DNA of 64,000 nt from Rhodocollybia butyracea (Eukaryota; Basidiomycota; Agaricomycetes; Agaricales; Omphalotaceae): positions 124,001 to 188,000 of the forward strand of contig JADNRY010000097.1 in assembly GCA_015501585.1 (NCBI GenBank), written 5' to 3'. The notes under the pieces are model-generated. The model was not told the DNA's origin. It searched no databases and saw only the letters and a program-made list of their open reading frames with translations. Both the position numbers and the translations under genes were made by a program. Position 1 is the first letter of the stretch. Each line of letters begins with the position of its first letter. Positions 55,264 to 64,000 of the stretch are shown one piece after another.

Positions 55264-57838
55264 TCATTGGTTGGCCTTTTCGACATCAGCTATCGCTCCA
55301 GTCGCATTAACATCTTCAACGTCGTTATGCCTACATTACAAGTAAAAAAACCACAGTTCAGAATAGAACTTCGTATGGTGTTGCGAATACGCACCTATCA
55401 GAGAGATACATATCCTTCACAAAGAATGACAACACAACGGGAATAACCGAGATGACTGTAGCGACAACGAGGAGGATTTTCATCGTGTAGTCGTATGATT
55501 TTATCTGTTAGAGGGAGGCATTAGCGAGGGAGCGAAGAAAGGAAAGAACTTGGAGGGTAAGAGTGCTCACAATTCCTTCATAAACCGGCTCATTCGTCCG
55601 ATACGTAACCGCTGTTGTAATACTCGCATAGATCCCCTCGATCTGCGTAGATGTTAATAGTCCTTGTAGGTTCGTAGCCAACTGCTTCGGCATGTAGTCT
55701 CTCCAGATTGCGGCGGCGATTGCGGAACCGACGGCGTTCTACAGCAGGAAGGTTTAAGTGCAGATACAAAGCTAACTTGAGATGAGACGCTCACCCCAAT
55801 AGCAGCCCACAACAACACAAACGCAGTAGCTGTTCCCAAATCCTGATGTCTCACACTCCCCTGCGCAAGAAGCTGCGATGAAACTGCACCGATACCTCCG
55901 CCGAGGCCTTGAAGGACTTGACAGATTACGAGGAAGCCAGTGCTCCCATGGGCCCCTTTGGATTTGATCATGAGGCCGACTCCAAGGAGACGGATGCATA
56001 AGCCGATGGTGAGGAGCCACTGAAGTGTTTTATGGGGAGGTCAGTTTGAAGATGATGATATAGTATAGTAGGGTAGTGCTAACCTTGGTACGACGAGTGT
56101 ATGCCTGGACGAATCCGGCCAAGATACCAAAAACAGTAAGAGAGAGTGACTGTGTATACGCGAAATAGCTAGTCAAATGGTTAACATTGCTCACCCACAA
56201 GTTCAAAATACGACTCTACTCACTTTTGGTTCACAACACTCCAATCTCGAGTGACAAAGATAAAACTATACTGATATGTATACTGTAGATAAAACGACAC
56301 GAAATCGAAAAAGCCGATAAAAGCCGAGAATAAGATCGTCTTGTTCTTGAAGAATGTCATTGGGAACACCGGTACTCTGGCGATACGCGCTTCGTAGGGG
56401 ATTAGTGCGATGAGGATGACACCTCCGCAGACGAGCATGGCGATGATGTTGGGGGAGCTCCAGGTGGTGAGAGAGCCATGGACGAGAGTAAAACTACAAG
56501 GTGAAGAACGAACATCAGTGCCTTTGCGCGAGTTGAACGATAAAATAGAATGTACTGACGGAACCAACAAACAAGCCCACCCGGCAGCGAAAATCAACAA
56601 CCCAACCGCATCCATATCAATCAAGAAATGCCAAAGCCTAACGAAAAACGGTTTATCCGACACAATCCTCGGCGCATCTACTTCCCCACCAACATTAGTA
56701 GCAACAACGCCTAGCTTCCTCGCGCGATGCTGCGCCCAATAGAGCGTGACAGTAATCGGCGCGAGAGCCGCAGGAACGATGATAGCAAACATGCCGTAGC
56801 CCCATCTCCACCCAGAGCGAGCGAGCACATCGGCGGATATGTTGGAAGCTACTGCCCAGTTGACGAGAAAGGGAACGGAGTACATGGAGGAGAGAAGCGA
56901 ACGCCATCGGAGAGATGTTACGTCTCCGATGATTATCTTGGGAAGGGGGTTAGTGGATTTTGTGGATAAGGAATAGAGAAGAGGATTACCTGGATCAGGA
57001 TCTCTAAGCATGAGTAACCTACGTAGTAGATGATTCCACCTGCGGCGTAGGTGCTGATATTTGTGCATGCTGCGAGGACTGTAGGAGGCAAGATGGGTTA
57101 GCGTACTTTAGCGTCGATACGAGGAGAGAAAGGACGTAAAGGACAACGATACTTACGGATGTATCCCAGACAGTAGAAGAACACCAAGAACGTGAATGCT
57201 TCAGCACGACCAAACGTATCTGCGATCTAAAGCGCGTGAGATGAATATCTATAAGCGGTTTCGAAGATAAGAAAACTTACTTTCGCAGCAACAGGCTTCA
57301 TGCATGCCAAGATGATAGCCTAGTAATGTATCGCTCAATTAGTAACGGGAAGATATCGGGCGGGGCAGGAAAAGATCACCTGGGCTGTTGAAACGGCACC
57401 CAGAAGAGAGTGTTGATTAAAGGAAGAGGTGGCGTAGACTTGGTATATCCACGTCGTTTGGCCTAAGCATTCGGGACAGTAGGTGAACCAGTGAATAGAG
57501 TAGAAAGAGGAGCAAAGGGAACGGCAGATACATACCATCCAAAGAATACACATACGAGATAAGCGCAACTCCAATCCAGAATGCGATTCGCGATTTCGGT
57601 CCCCTACAGCAACGACACGCGACGATCAACTCGGAAGGTAATGAAAAATTTCAGGAATGGAAATAGGCACGTACCAAACACGTTTAACAGCTTCGACTTT
57701 GGCCAGTCCCCCCGTCTGGCCCTCCCCAACGAGAGCAACATGCTGGGAGATGTGTTTCTCGCTGTAGTCGCTGGAAGAGCCTTTACGTTCGCCTTGACCC
57801 AGCTGCGGGAGATGTTCTGTACTCATCATAGTGGACAT
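55264..57838 (-). CDS. siderophore-iron transporter, MFS (Sit/Arn/Mir type)
   Basis: From ATG 57,838 (MSTMMSTEHLPQLGQ, a hydrophilic cytosolic start) through many small exons to TGA 55,266-55,264. Landmarks: IAFWIGVALISYVYSLD, TTWIYQVYATSSFNQHSLL, DTFGRAEAFTFLVFFYCLGY, the loop IIGDVTSLRWRSLLSSMYSV, FVNWAVASNIS-type helix, SGWRWGYGMFAIIVP, PVFPMTFFKNKTILFSAFIG, YLQYTYQYSFIFVTRDWSVV, FLVICQVLQGLGGGIGAVSS, and the luminal end EGIVSSYDYTMK before the last helix. These match 14-helix transporters that import Fe(III)-siderophores. Junctions checked near the start and end are in phase, and no lesion was seen. A perfect ATCTGATAA lies 77 bp upstream, the site bound by iron-responsive GATA repressors. 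The ferric reductase downstream fits an iron-uptake neighbourhood. Confidence 0.92.
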
Positions 57839-57914
57839 GGCGACGAGCTAGTACAGTTCAAACGAGCAATTTAGATCTAGAAACTGCCCGAGTCCCAAGG
57901 GGAAGGTGAGGGTT

Positions 57915-57923
57915 ATCTGATAA
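57915..57923. promoter_or_regulatory. iron-type GATA site (ATCTGATAA)
   Basis: Perfect match to ATCWGATAA, the site of Urbs1/SreA-type repressors of siderophore genes, within the inverted repeat TTATC-T-GATAA. It is 77 bp upstream of the transporter ATG. About one chance match is expected in 64 kb, and another occurs at about 23,194 inside a pseudogene. Confidence 0.5.
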
Positions 57924-58163
57924 CGGAGAAATTTTATCTATCCAGCTTTTTATACTGATATCAGCCACGTTTCATTAAGATTGCCGAGGTTCCTGGATTT
58001 AATCGTTTGAGTACCATACTGTACCATACCTGGTGTAGTCGTGTGGAGCAGTCATGAATTTCGCGTAGAATTGGAGACGGGGTTGTAATTTCGAGGCTTT
58101 GGGGGGCTTCTTTGGTTTGAGGTTCCAGTCAGTGCAAGCGTTTTATAGATAGGGAAGAGCGTT
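57924..58163. other. upstream spacer of the siderophore transporter
   Basis: No gene. ACCATACTGTACCATACC at about 58,013 is a short direct repeat. Confidence 0.35.
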
Positions 58164-58436
58164 ATGGATATAGATCCAGTTTTTTTTTTCAATAGCGCCT
58201 TAGAGACCATGGTGAAGCGCTTAGCGAAGGTCGGAGTTCGACTGTGCAGGTACGCCTTATGGCGTCAACTCGTGCTTGGCACAGCTTGCTCTAAACCTTT
58301 CTCGGCCGTGCGGCGTGGCTTCTGTAAGAAGGCTGGAGTTTATACACAACAGGCAAGATTACAACCGTCCTTTTGGACCTTAGCGCAAGGCATGGGAACA
58401 GTCCTTTGCGATGAAATAGTTGCATTAGAGGTCTAG
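58164..58436 (+). other. open frame of 90 codons, doubtful
   Basis: Starts MDIDPVFFFNSALETM after a poly-T run. Basic, with several Cys, no recognised motif, no splice context and no neighbours suggesting function. Most likely a chance frame. Confidence 0.15.
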
Positions 58437-58989
58437 AGTACTTTTTAGTATCAAACCCACACGACAAAGACAACCACGAGGAGAGACTGCGATAGTGCTT
58501 CATCGCCGAATGAGGGAGGAATTGGAACAGGTTTCGCCGAGAGTACCCAAGTCCAAAATACTATGAGATAAGGTCAATTGCTCAGGTACAAGTGTGAAGG
58601 AGTGCAGCTACACTAATCTTCACAGTTGGAAAACATGACCAGAGTCGGGGAAGATACAACACTGAAACTTTAACCAGCGAGACCCTACAAGACATGGTCA
58701 ATGTACGACAAATTGGAATGAACAATGAACAGTTTACAGTTTACAACTAGTGTTGATGCCATTCAAAGATTTTCTTTTGGCGTACGCCTATGGGATCATC
58801 TGCGACTATGCCGAAATCACCGTTGAAAAAGAGGATAGTAAGAAGAATGTCCACGTGAGTCATAGAATAAATCTCCGTGATGGTGTAATATGGAGCAACA
58901 GTTCCAACAGCGAGCATGGGGGTGTTACTTACCAGGAGGTTGCCAATCGGCGATAGTGGCAGGGCGTAGTTGTATAGCTAGCTGCGTTC

Positions 58990-59560
58990 CATGACCAGGA
59001 ATCTGGGATATTGCATCAATGCTCAAGCTGGAAAAGAGAAAGATAACAATAGCATGGAGGTATATTTAGAAGAACTTCGGGGATAAACGCACCGATTTGC
59101 GCAACTTGCACCTAACACCTCTCGTCCAATATGCCAGCCTGGTCGCAGTGTTATAATTCTCCACCTCGGTAGTCTTCAAGCGATCGGCTATACCCTTCAC
59201 TGTTTCTTGAGGTCATTCACATATTGCTGAATGCTGGCCAAAGCGGTTAGAATGTCTTCAGCACCAGACTGATGAACTGCATCTGGATGCTTTCTGTCAG
59301 CATCAAAAACAAACAAAATCCACAACAACTCACGCATATTTTCAACTACAGTTCTCTTCGTCTGACCGCTAGTAAGAGTTGTATGATTCAGACTGGATTC
59401 AGATGAGGATTCTCTTCAACTTGAAAGATATATTTCAACACGTAAGTTCTGAAGATCAAGCAAGTCCGAGACTCACCAAGCAGCGATTTCGGCGCCTTGG
59501 GTCTTGATAGAGCGGTTCAATTCGGGTCGGCTGGCAATATTGGAGGGTAGAGGAAAGAGC
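58990..59560 (-). pseudogene. decayed coiled-coil gene fragment
   Basis: Minus-strand blocks LTSGQTKRTVVENM (about 59,340-59,385), DAVHQSGAEDILTALASIQQ then YVNDLKK (about 59,205-59,290) and TVKGIADRLKTTEVENYNTA (about 59,148-59,207). The last two are in neighbouring frames across AAGAAACAGTGAAGG near 59,205, which argues for a small indel. Amphipathic, helical; family unknown. Confidence 0.35.
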
Positions 59561-61139
59561 GATCGAAGAGACGGAAAATCGTGCGCGTATTTTAGAATTT
59601 CAAATTTGGCAACTGACAATCACATGCACTTGTGACGTCGTGACTGGTTTTGCGTGTTACGCGAGCGTCTTCATAGCTCTCTTAACATTGCTTCGACAAT
59701 CGATGGATCGCAGTCTTTGAGCCCATATTATCCTTCGACATGTATCTGCCGCTTATTTCCATCTTAACGTACAACTGGCGATATACAAGCGATATATCAA
59801 CTTGAATAGATATGAAGCTCCCGCTATACTATCCTCAAGCATGCTTATAGATACCTTCAAGGCCTACCCGGACGGTACTTAACGTCGGATACCTTGGTGA
59901 AATATTTGTTGAGTCTTGAATAGCTTGACTCTCAGGATTCTTGTTATCATTATTCAGTCCCTCAGAGCACCGTTATTTAGATATCCTTTCCTATCATCAA
60001 CCCCAGAATCACGCCGCGACCTTGAATATGCACCGTGGGCCGGCTTTTTCTCTTTGTCGCACCATAGCCGTTATCAACATCGACACATGTACATGTATGT
60101 TCTCGTCGAGACTCTGATTCGGACTTTATCGACAACGCTGGACCGGTTGTTTCCCGAGTCAGGTTGAGTGAAGTCTCGTTATCTCTTACCAGCGAAAGGA
60201 GATTTTGTCAGATGATGATCAATTTGCAGGATTTGTGTTCATCGCTTGTATCGGAGGGTGCAAGGGCCTGTTCAGGCTTATGTGACGGGCGAACTAACAT
60301 CTTACGAAGACCAAGTTCCTTGTGATCTTCTTGTGGTTGCCTTTCGTTGTTTATCAGTCTCGAGAAAAGCAAGATCTTGATGGTATGCCGACTGCTAAAG
60401 GAGTCCGGACTCGGAAAAGCACAGAATATGGTCTTACTTTTATACCGTCACTTGATTCACGAAGGCCTCGGCAGATCATGTCTGCACGCGCACGCTTCCA
60501 GTACTTGAAGTAAGAGTAAGTATCTGACTGCTTATCGTCATAATTGGACAAGGTTTTCTGATTTTAGTGGCGTTTTACAGACTTTGACCGGAAAGAGGTG
60601 CGATAAATCAACGGTTTCTGGTCATACTACCTCTTTTCTGACCTAGTTGATACTTAGATTGAACGAAGACAAAGTACATCTCCCAGTTCACGTTTGCGCC
60701 CAGCTCACAAAGTGCCACTAGATCCCTCTCATCAAAGAAAATCGAGGAGCAACCAGGAGTTCCACCAGTACAGCAGCGGCTTATTTTTGGTGGAAGACAA
60801 TTGTGCGTCCTTCTACGCGTCATCGTCATCCTCGGTATTCTACTGACCTATTTTTATTTAAACCTGATGACAAGACGGCACTTGAGGCCTCAAAACGGAG
60901 CGGGAGCTGTTCTACATATTGTTCTTGCTCTTCGCGGTGGACGATGAATCTGGCAACGCCCGTTACAGTGGTTCCTTCATCATAGAATCATGTACTTTTC
61001 GTCTGCTCTGTTTTAATACTACTGCTGTCGTTTCAATGCTACTCGTCTTTATCGCATAATCGGGCACATAAAACGAGTACATAAATTAGGTACATATATG
61101 GTACGAAATACGAAAGATAGGTAACGAAGCTTCAGTTCT
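59561..61139. other. no gene recognised
   Basis: Short frames only. A few stretches look weakly coding (about 60,320-60,515 plus strand, 60,610-60,830 minus strand) but have no start, splice or motif support. Confidence 0.35.
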
Positions 61140-62466
61140 TCAAGCTCTTCCGAGCTCTGTGCCTCTGCTTGCCATCCACGTCTCTGGCCCCTGTAGACGC
61201 GTTATTACTCTGATTATAGAATATGCACATATGCACGACGGCTTACTGATCTGTTTTTAATCCTCTGATTCTTTATTCTCCGATTGAACCAGTCATCCGC
61301 CGTTACTCCAGGGGTCAGAGCCTCTCTTCGTTCATCGCTCGCCTTACTGACTGCTTCAGCGATCAAAGGACTTTCGTCTGATAAGGGTTGAAGTATGACA
61401 GAGTTACCAGGCCGAGTAAAAAAGACCTGGGACCAGCGTTCGAACGCAGCTTGAGCACCGGGAGGTGGACTGTATGGACATTGAGTGCTGAAGTTTTATC
61501 ATAAGCAAGTGCACGTACAAGACCCGATGTATGTTTGAGCGGAGGATACCACCGCTTAGCAGGGCCAAAGCATCTCCGACATTACAGATTGCATGCCCCG
61601 GTACAGGCTGTAGGCGGCATTGTATATGTTCAGTGCTTCCTTCAAGATGCATCAGTGTTCTAACCTTTACATACTGCCATTCTTCAACTCCAGGAGGCAA
61701 AACTTGCAATCCCCCAAGCCGATTGTGCAAGAAGCTCAAACTCCGAAATCGGTATGAGCCCCAAGCGCTTGTTTGCCAACAGGGAGGTTCTTTGGGGCCT
61801 TGATCGTCCGCGCCTCGCTTGCACTGTATTCATCAGAATGATGCTTCAACAATGTACCCTCAGGAAGCCCAAGTTTGTCGTTGAAGACCCTCAAGATAAC
61901 ATTGTTGATCTCGAGGGACTTTTTGACAAAAGGAACGATGGTAGAAACCATACGGTTGTTGACGGTGGAAGGGTAGGACCTTCGAGCCTGGTTAGGCCAT
62001 GCCAACGCATCATCTTTGGCGATGTTGATGAATTCGATTTTATCGAGTTCTCCAGAGGCATCAACGGCGTTGGCTCCAGCAAACTTGTATCTTGAACACA
62101 GCAGATGTTTAATATTCAAGCAAAGGAAATGAGCGTTGAGCTCTCACCCAAACGAAGACCCTCCGTCCCCTTGCTCGTACTTCATCTTCTCTTCCATCGA
62201 CAAAGCCATTGTTTCGGCTCCCATCTCAAACATTTGTTCGGCATCCTTATCAGCTCCATGGTTCTTCAAACTATGTAAACACATCAGTGTTGATACAGTG
62301 ATAAAGTCATCGAATGAACTTACTACCAGAATCCGAGCAAAGTAGCAGCTTTCCACAATTCATCCATCTCCTTCTGGTCGCCTTTCTTGAGGAGTTCATA
62401 GTCCACAACCAAAAGCGGGTGCGTCGAGATGTTAGCCGGGAACTCGGGGAATGCAGTTGCAGGCAT
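61140..62466 (-). CDS. 2-oxoglutarate/Fe(II)-dependent oxygenase (isopenicillin N synthase-like)
   Basis: From ATG 62,466 (MPATAFPEFPANISTHPLLV) to TGA 61,142-61,140. Landmarks across several GT-AG introns: VVDYELLKKGDQKEMDELWK, LKNHGADKDAEQMF, EEKMKYEQGDGGSSFG, KFAGANAVDASGELDKIEF and the iron facial-triad half GAHTDFGSLSFLHNRLGG (about 61,730-61,765; His and Asp present). Then LQVLPPGVEEWQYV, GHAICNVGDALALLSGG, the second iron His in SNIHRV (about 61,530), PPPGAQAAFERWSQVFFTRP and a tail that only closes properly with a final phase-0 intron, giving GPETWMASRGTELGRA. Such enzymes hydroxylate, desaturate or cyclise small molecules; the substrate is unknown. The first half resembles plant and fungal DIOX-type proteins. 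Two 40-bp repeats lie in its promoter. Confidence 0.9.
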
Positions 62467-62535
62467 GATAAGATTATCTATGTGGGAGAAAGATGGGAGT
62501 TATATGACGTGCACTTGTGCTTTTATACCTAGTCG

Positions 62536-62639
62536 TGAGTGCGGTTACCGACGGAAACGCTAGCAAATTCCCATAAGCCTGGTACTAGCTATAGTCTCAT
62601 GAGTGCGGTTACCGACGGAAACGCCAGCGAATTCTCATA
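62536..62639. promoter_or_regulatory. duplicated 40-bp promoter element with CGG-N3-CCG
   Basis: TGAGTGCGGTTACCGACGGA begins at 62,536 and again at 62,600. The similarity extends 40 bp with three mismatches. Each contains CGGTTACCG, an inverted CGG pair with a 3-bp spacer, plus a further CGG, the arrangement recognised by Zn2Cys6 factors. The copies sit 70-174 bp upstream of the oxygenase ATG, and the TATA-like TTTTATACC lies at about 62,521. Confidence 0.6.
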
Positions 62640-62779
62640 GGATTCACAAGTCCAGTACTAATATATCGCTGAGCATTGTAAAGTTGCTTACCGTACTCCT
62701 GAGTTAATCGGCAGAGGATAAGTACGTCTATGATCAGTCGAAGATGTACAAACTCTGCGGATAATGATACATCTATCTA

Positions 62780-63256
62780 TCAGACTCTAGAAAAAAAAAG
62801 ACTACTGATCAACGAAACAATTTGCTCTTCGCGGAGACGAGCATCTTGATGGGAAACGACCAGTGAACAGTGAGTTTCGTTCCGACAGATCTAGTACAAC
62901 AGGGTTAAGATGTAGTATGGACATCGATAGCAGCTCACCTCTGTCTTTCCAGATGCAAACCTTCCACCTGCGGTAATGCTTCTGCTCACAATCCGAATAG
63001 GGTCGCCACTGGAGGCGAAAATCAGAACAAGGGTTTGTGCAGGACAGGATACTTACAAGGCAGCAGGAGAATGAAAATCAATATTTATGGTTTGTGAAAC
63101 AGTCATCTCTTGAGTTGCATCCAGCACGTGGCCTTGTTCATTCTCTAAGTATTGTCTATCGTCTCTGAGGGAGCGGCTGAGCAGCTGGGAGGTAAGCAAG
63201 GTGTTGGACAACTTGGTGTTGTCCAAGCTGACGAGAAGGAACCACTTCTGCCTCAT
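62780..63256 (-). pseudogene. 4HBT/hotdog thioesterase-like protein, N-terminally truncated
   Basis: From ATG 63,256 (MRQKWFLLVSLDNTKLSNTL) through two introns to TGA at 62,782-62,780. The middle reads TVSQTINIDFHSPAAF then GDPIRIVSRSITAGGRFASG, the central strands of small fungal acyl-CoA thioesterases, and the end has THCSLVVSH in place of the usual R-LVASG. The preceding family segment with the catalytic Asp and the HGGC-type helix is not visible, so the fold would be incomplete. TATA-like CATATAAATCC at about 63,375 suggests it is still transcribed. Call rests on the strand pattern only. Confidence 0.45.
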
Positions 63257-63574
63257 ACTTAGTTCATGGCTACTGCGTTGGTTGTTGCTGACTGCGAGAA
63301 ATTTACTAGTATGAGATTCGTCCACTTCCACGCTGGGCAGGGCCGAGACTGGCTGAGGTTGGCTGGATTTATATGTTGACCCAGAAACCAGCCACTTTTC
63401 AATATAAAAGCACAGACAAACCCAGTGCAACTTCTCACTGGGCTTGAAGCTTTGTACTGTACTGTGTGACTGTACTCCTAACTTTATTCGCTTGAGCGCC
63501 TGATCGCCTTGAGCGCTTGACATCATCAGCAACAATCAACAATGTAATTTTGCACCTTGTCCTCCACTCCCATC

Positions 63575-64000
63575 ATGCCCAAGCCAACTCTTCAGCTGGA
63601 CAACAGTTATGAAGAAGAACTCGACGTTAGTGAAGCTGGGACAGGCTCTTCCATTCTCTCCGTCTCTTCTTCCCTCTACGCCTCCTCTTCCTCCCCACAA
63701 ACTCCCAAGAAATCCTTCGTCCTCCCACCACTCAGGCCTTCGAAACACATATCCAGAAAATCAAGTCTCGGTCAACTACAAATCCAAATTCCTCCAAGTT
63801 CTCCGTCCTCTCCTGACCTCACTAATAATAATAAAATTCACGGTTTCCATCGACCTCCTGGGTTGACACGTTCAGCTACTTTACCCAAGGTTCAGCCGCA
63901 AAGCAAGAGTGATAGGCTGATAGCTGATTTGGAAGCTTTAGAAGTTGATTCAGGGGTTTTGGAGAAGATACGGCGGTGGATCTTGGCGATAGCTGTTGGT
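63575..64000 (+). CDS. N-terminal exon of a probable DENN-domain (DENND6/FAM116-like) protein, cut by the window edge
   Basis: An open frame of 142 codons from ATG 63,575 to the last base: MPKPTLQLDNSYEEELDVSE, a Ser/Pro-rich disordered stretch (SSSLYASSSSPQTPKK, PPLRPSKHISRKSS), then SDRLIADLEALEVDSGVLEK and IRRWILAIAVG. The final segment resembles the entry to the DENN module of fungal FAM116-type proteins, which regulate Rab GTPases in membrane traffic. That resemblance is short and from memory of the family. Divergent from the thioesterase-like gene with about 320 bp between starts. Confidence 0.5.
   Translation, partial: MPKPTLQLDNSYEEELDVSEAGTGSSILSVSSSLYASSSSPQTPKKSFVLPPLRPSKHISRKSSLGQLQIQIPPSSPSSPDLTNNNKIHGFHRPPGLTRSATLPKVQPQSKSDRLIADLEALEVDSGVLEKIRRWILAIAVG

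Overview
The window is nuclear DNA of a filamentous fungus, most likely a mushroom-forming basidiomycete (Agaricomycetes). Genes are split by many short introns of about 45-65 nt with GTRNGT...YAG borders. There are NACHT-ankyrin proteins with the N-terminus usual in that group, a Ty3/gypsy remnant with the agaric-type RNase H motif, and a fungal (Trl1-type) tRNA ligase. No prokaryotic, organellar or CRISPR signal was seen. All calls come from reading the sequence; no alignment or database search was run.

Left half (1 to about 35,000): a decayed array of duplicated segments. The recurring unit is NACHT-ankyrin gene (-), MFS sugar-porter gene (-), a palindrome around GGCGCTCAT, tRNA ligase gene (+), and in two copies a further shared stretch. 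Trl1 pieces lie at 1-452 (open 3' end), 16.3-17.4, 23.6-25.3 and 32.5-33.1 kb. Sugar-porter copies lie at 7.6-8.9, 11.1-14.9, 22.8-23.5 and 31.4-32.3 kb, with a plus-strand fragment at 9.6-10.3 kb. NACHT-ankyrin copies lie at 2.0-3.1 (truncated), 4.0-6.5 (broken) and 18.6-21.8 kb (intact, 968 codons plus stop). The three internal Trl1 copies have each lost the ligase KxNG motif in a different way. Mobile DNA interrupts the array: a 2.5-kb Ty3/gypsy element (11,437-13,961, target duplication GATAC), a GTATGG-bounded insertion (about 15.0-16.2 kb), and a 1,145-bp inverted-repeat element with a 9-bp target duplication (28,663-29,807).

Right half (about 35,800 to 64,000): mostly intact single genes. 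In order: an AIM9-type mitochondrial kinase-like protein (-, with a GC-AG intron); a small unknown gene (-); an aminoglycoside-phosphotransferase-fold kinase (+); an unknown five-exon gene (+); a fragment of a ferric reductase (-); a beta-carbonic anhydrase (+); a ferric reductase (-); two small unknown genes (+); an HNH-type protein (-); a coiled-coil protein (+); a siderophore-iron transporter (-); a 2-oxoglutarate/Fe(II) oxygenase (-); a thioesterase-like fragment (-); and the first exon of a probable DENN-domain protein (+) running off the end.

Functional links: the ferric reductase and siderophore transporter, about 6.5 kb apart, suggest a loose iron-uptake neighbourhood, and a perfect ATCTGATAA GATA-type site lies 77 bp upstream of the transporter start. 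The oxygenase promoter carries two copies of a 40-bp repeat, each holding CGG-N3-CCG. Several otherwise intact genes contain 1-4 nt frame breaks, which may be young mutations or residual sequencing errors.
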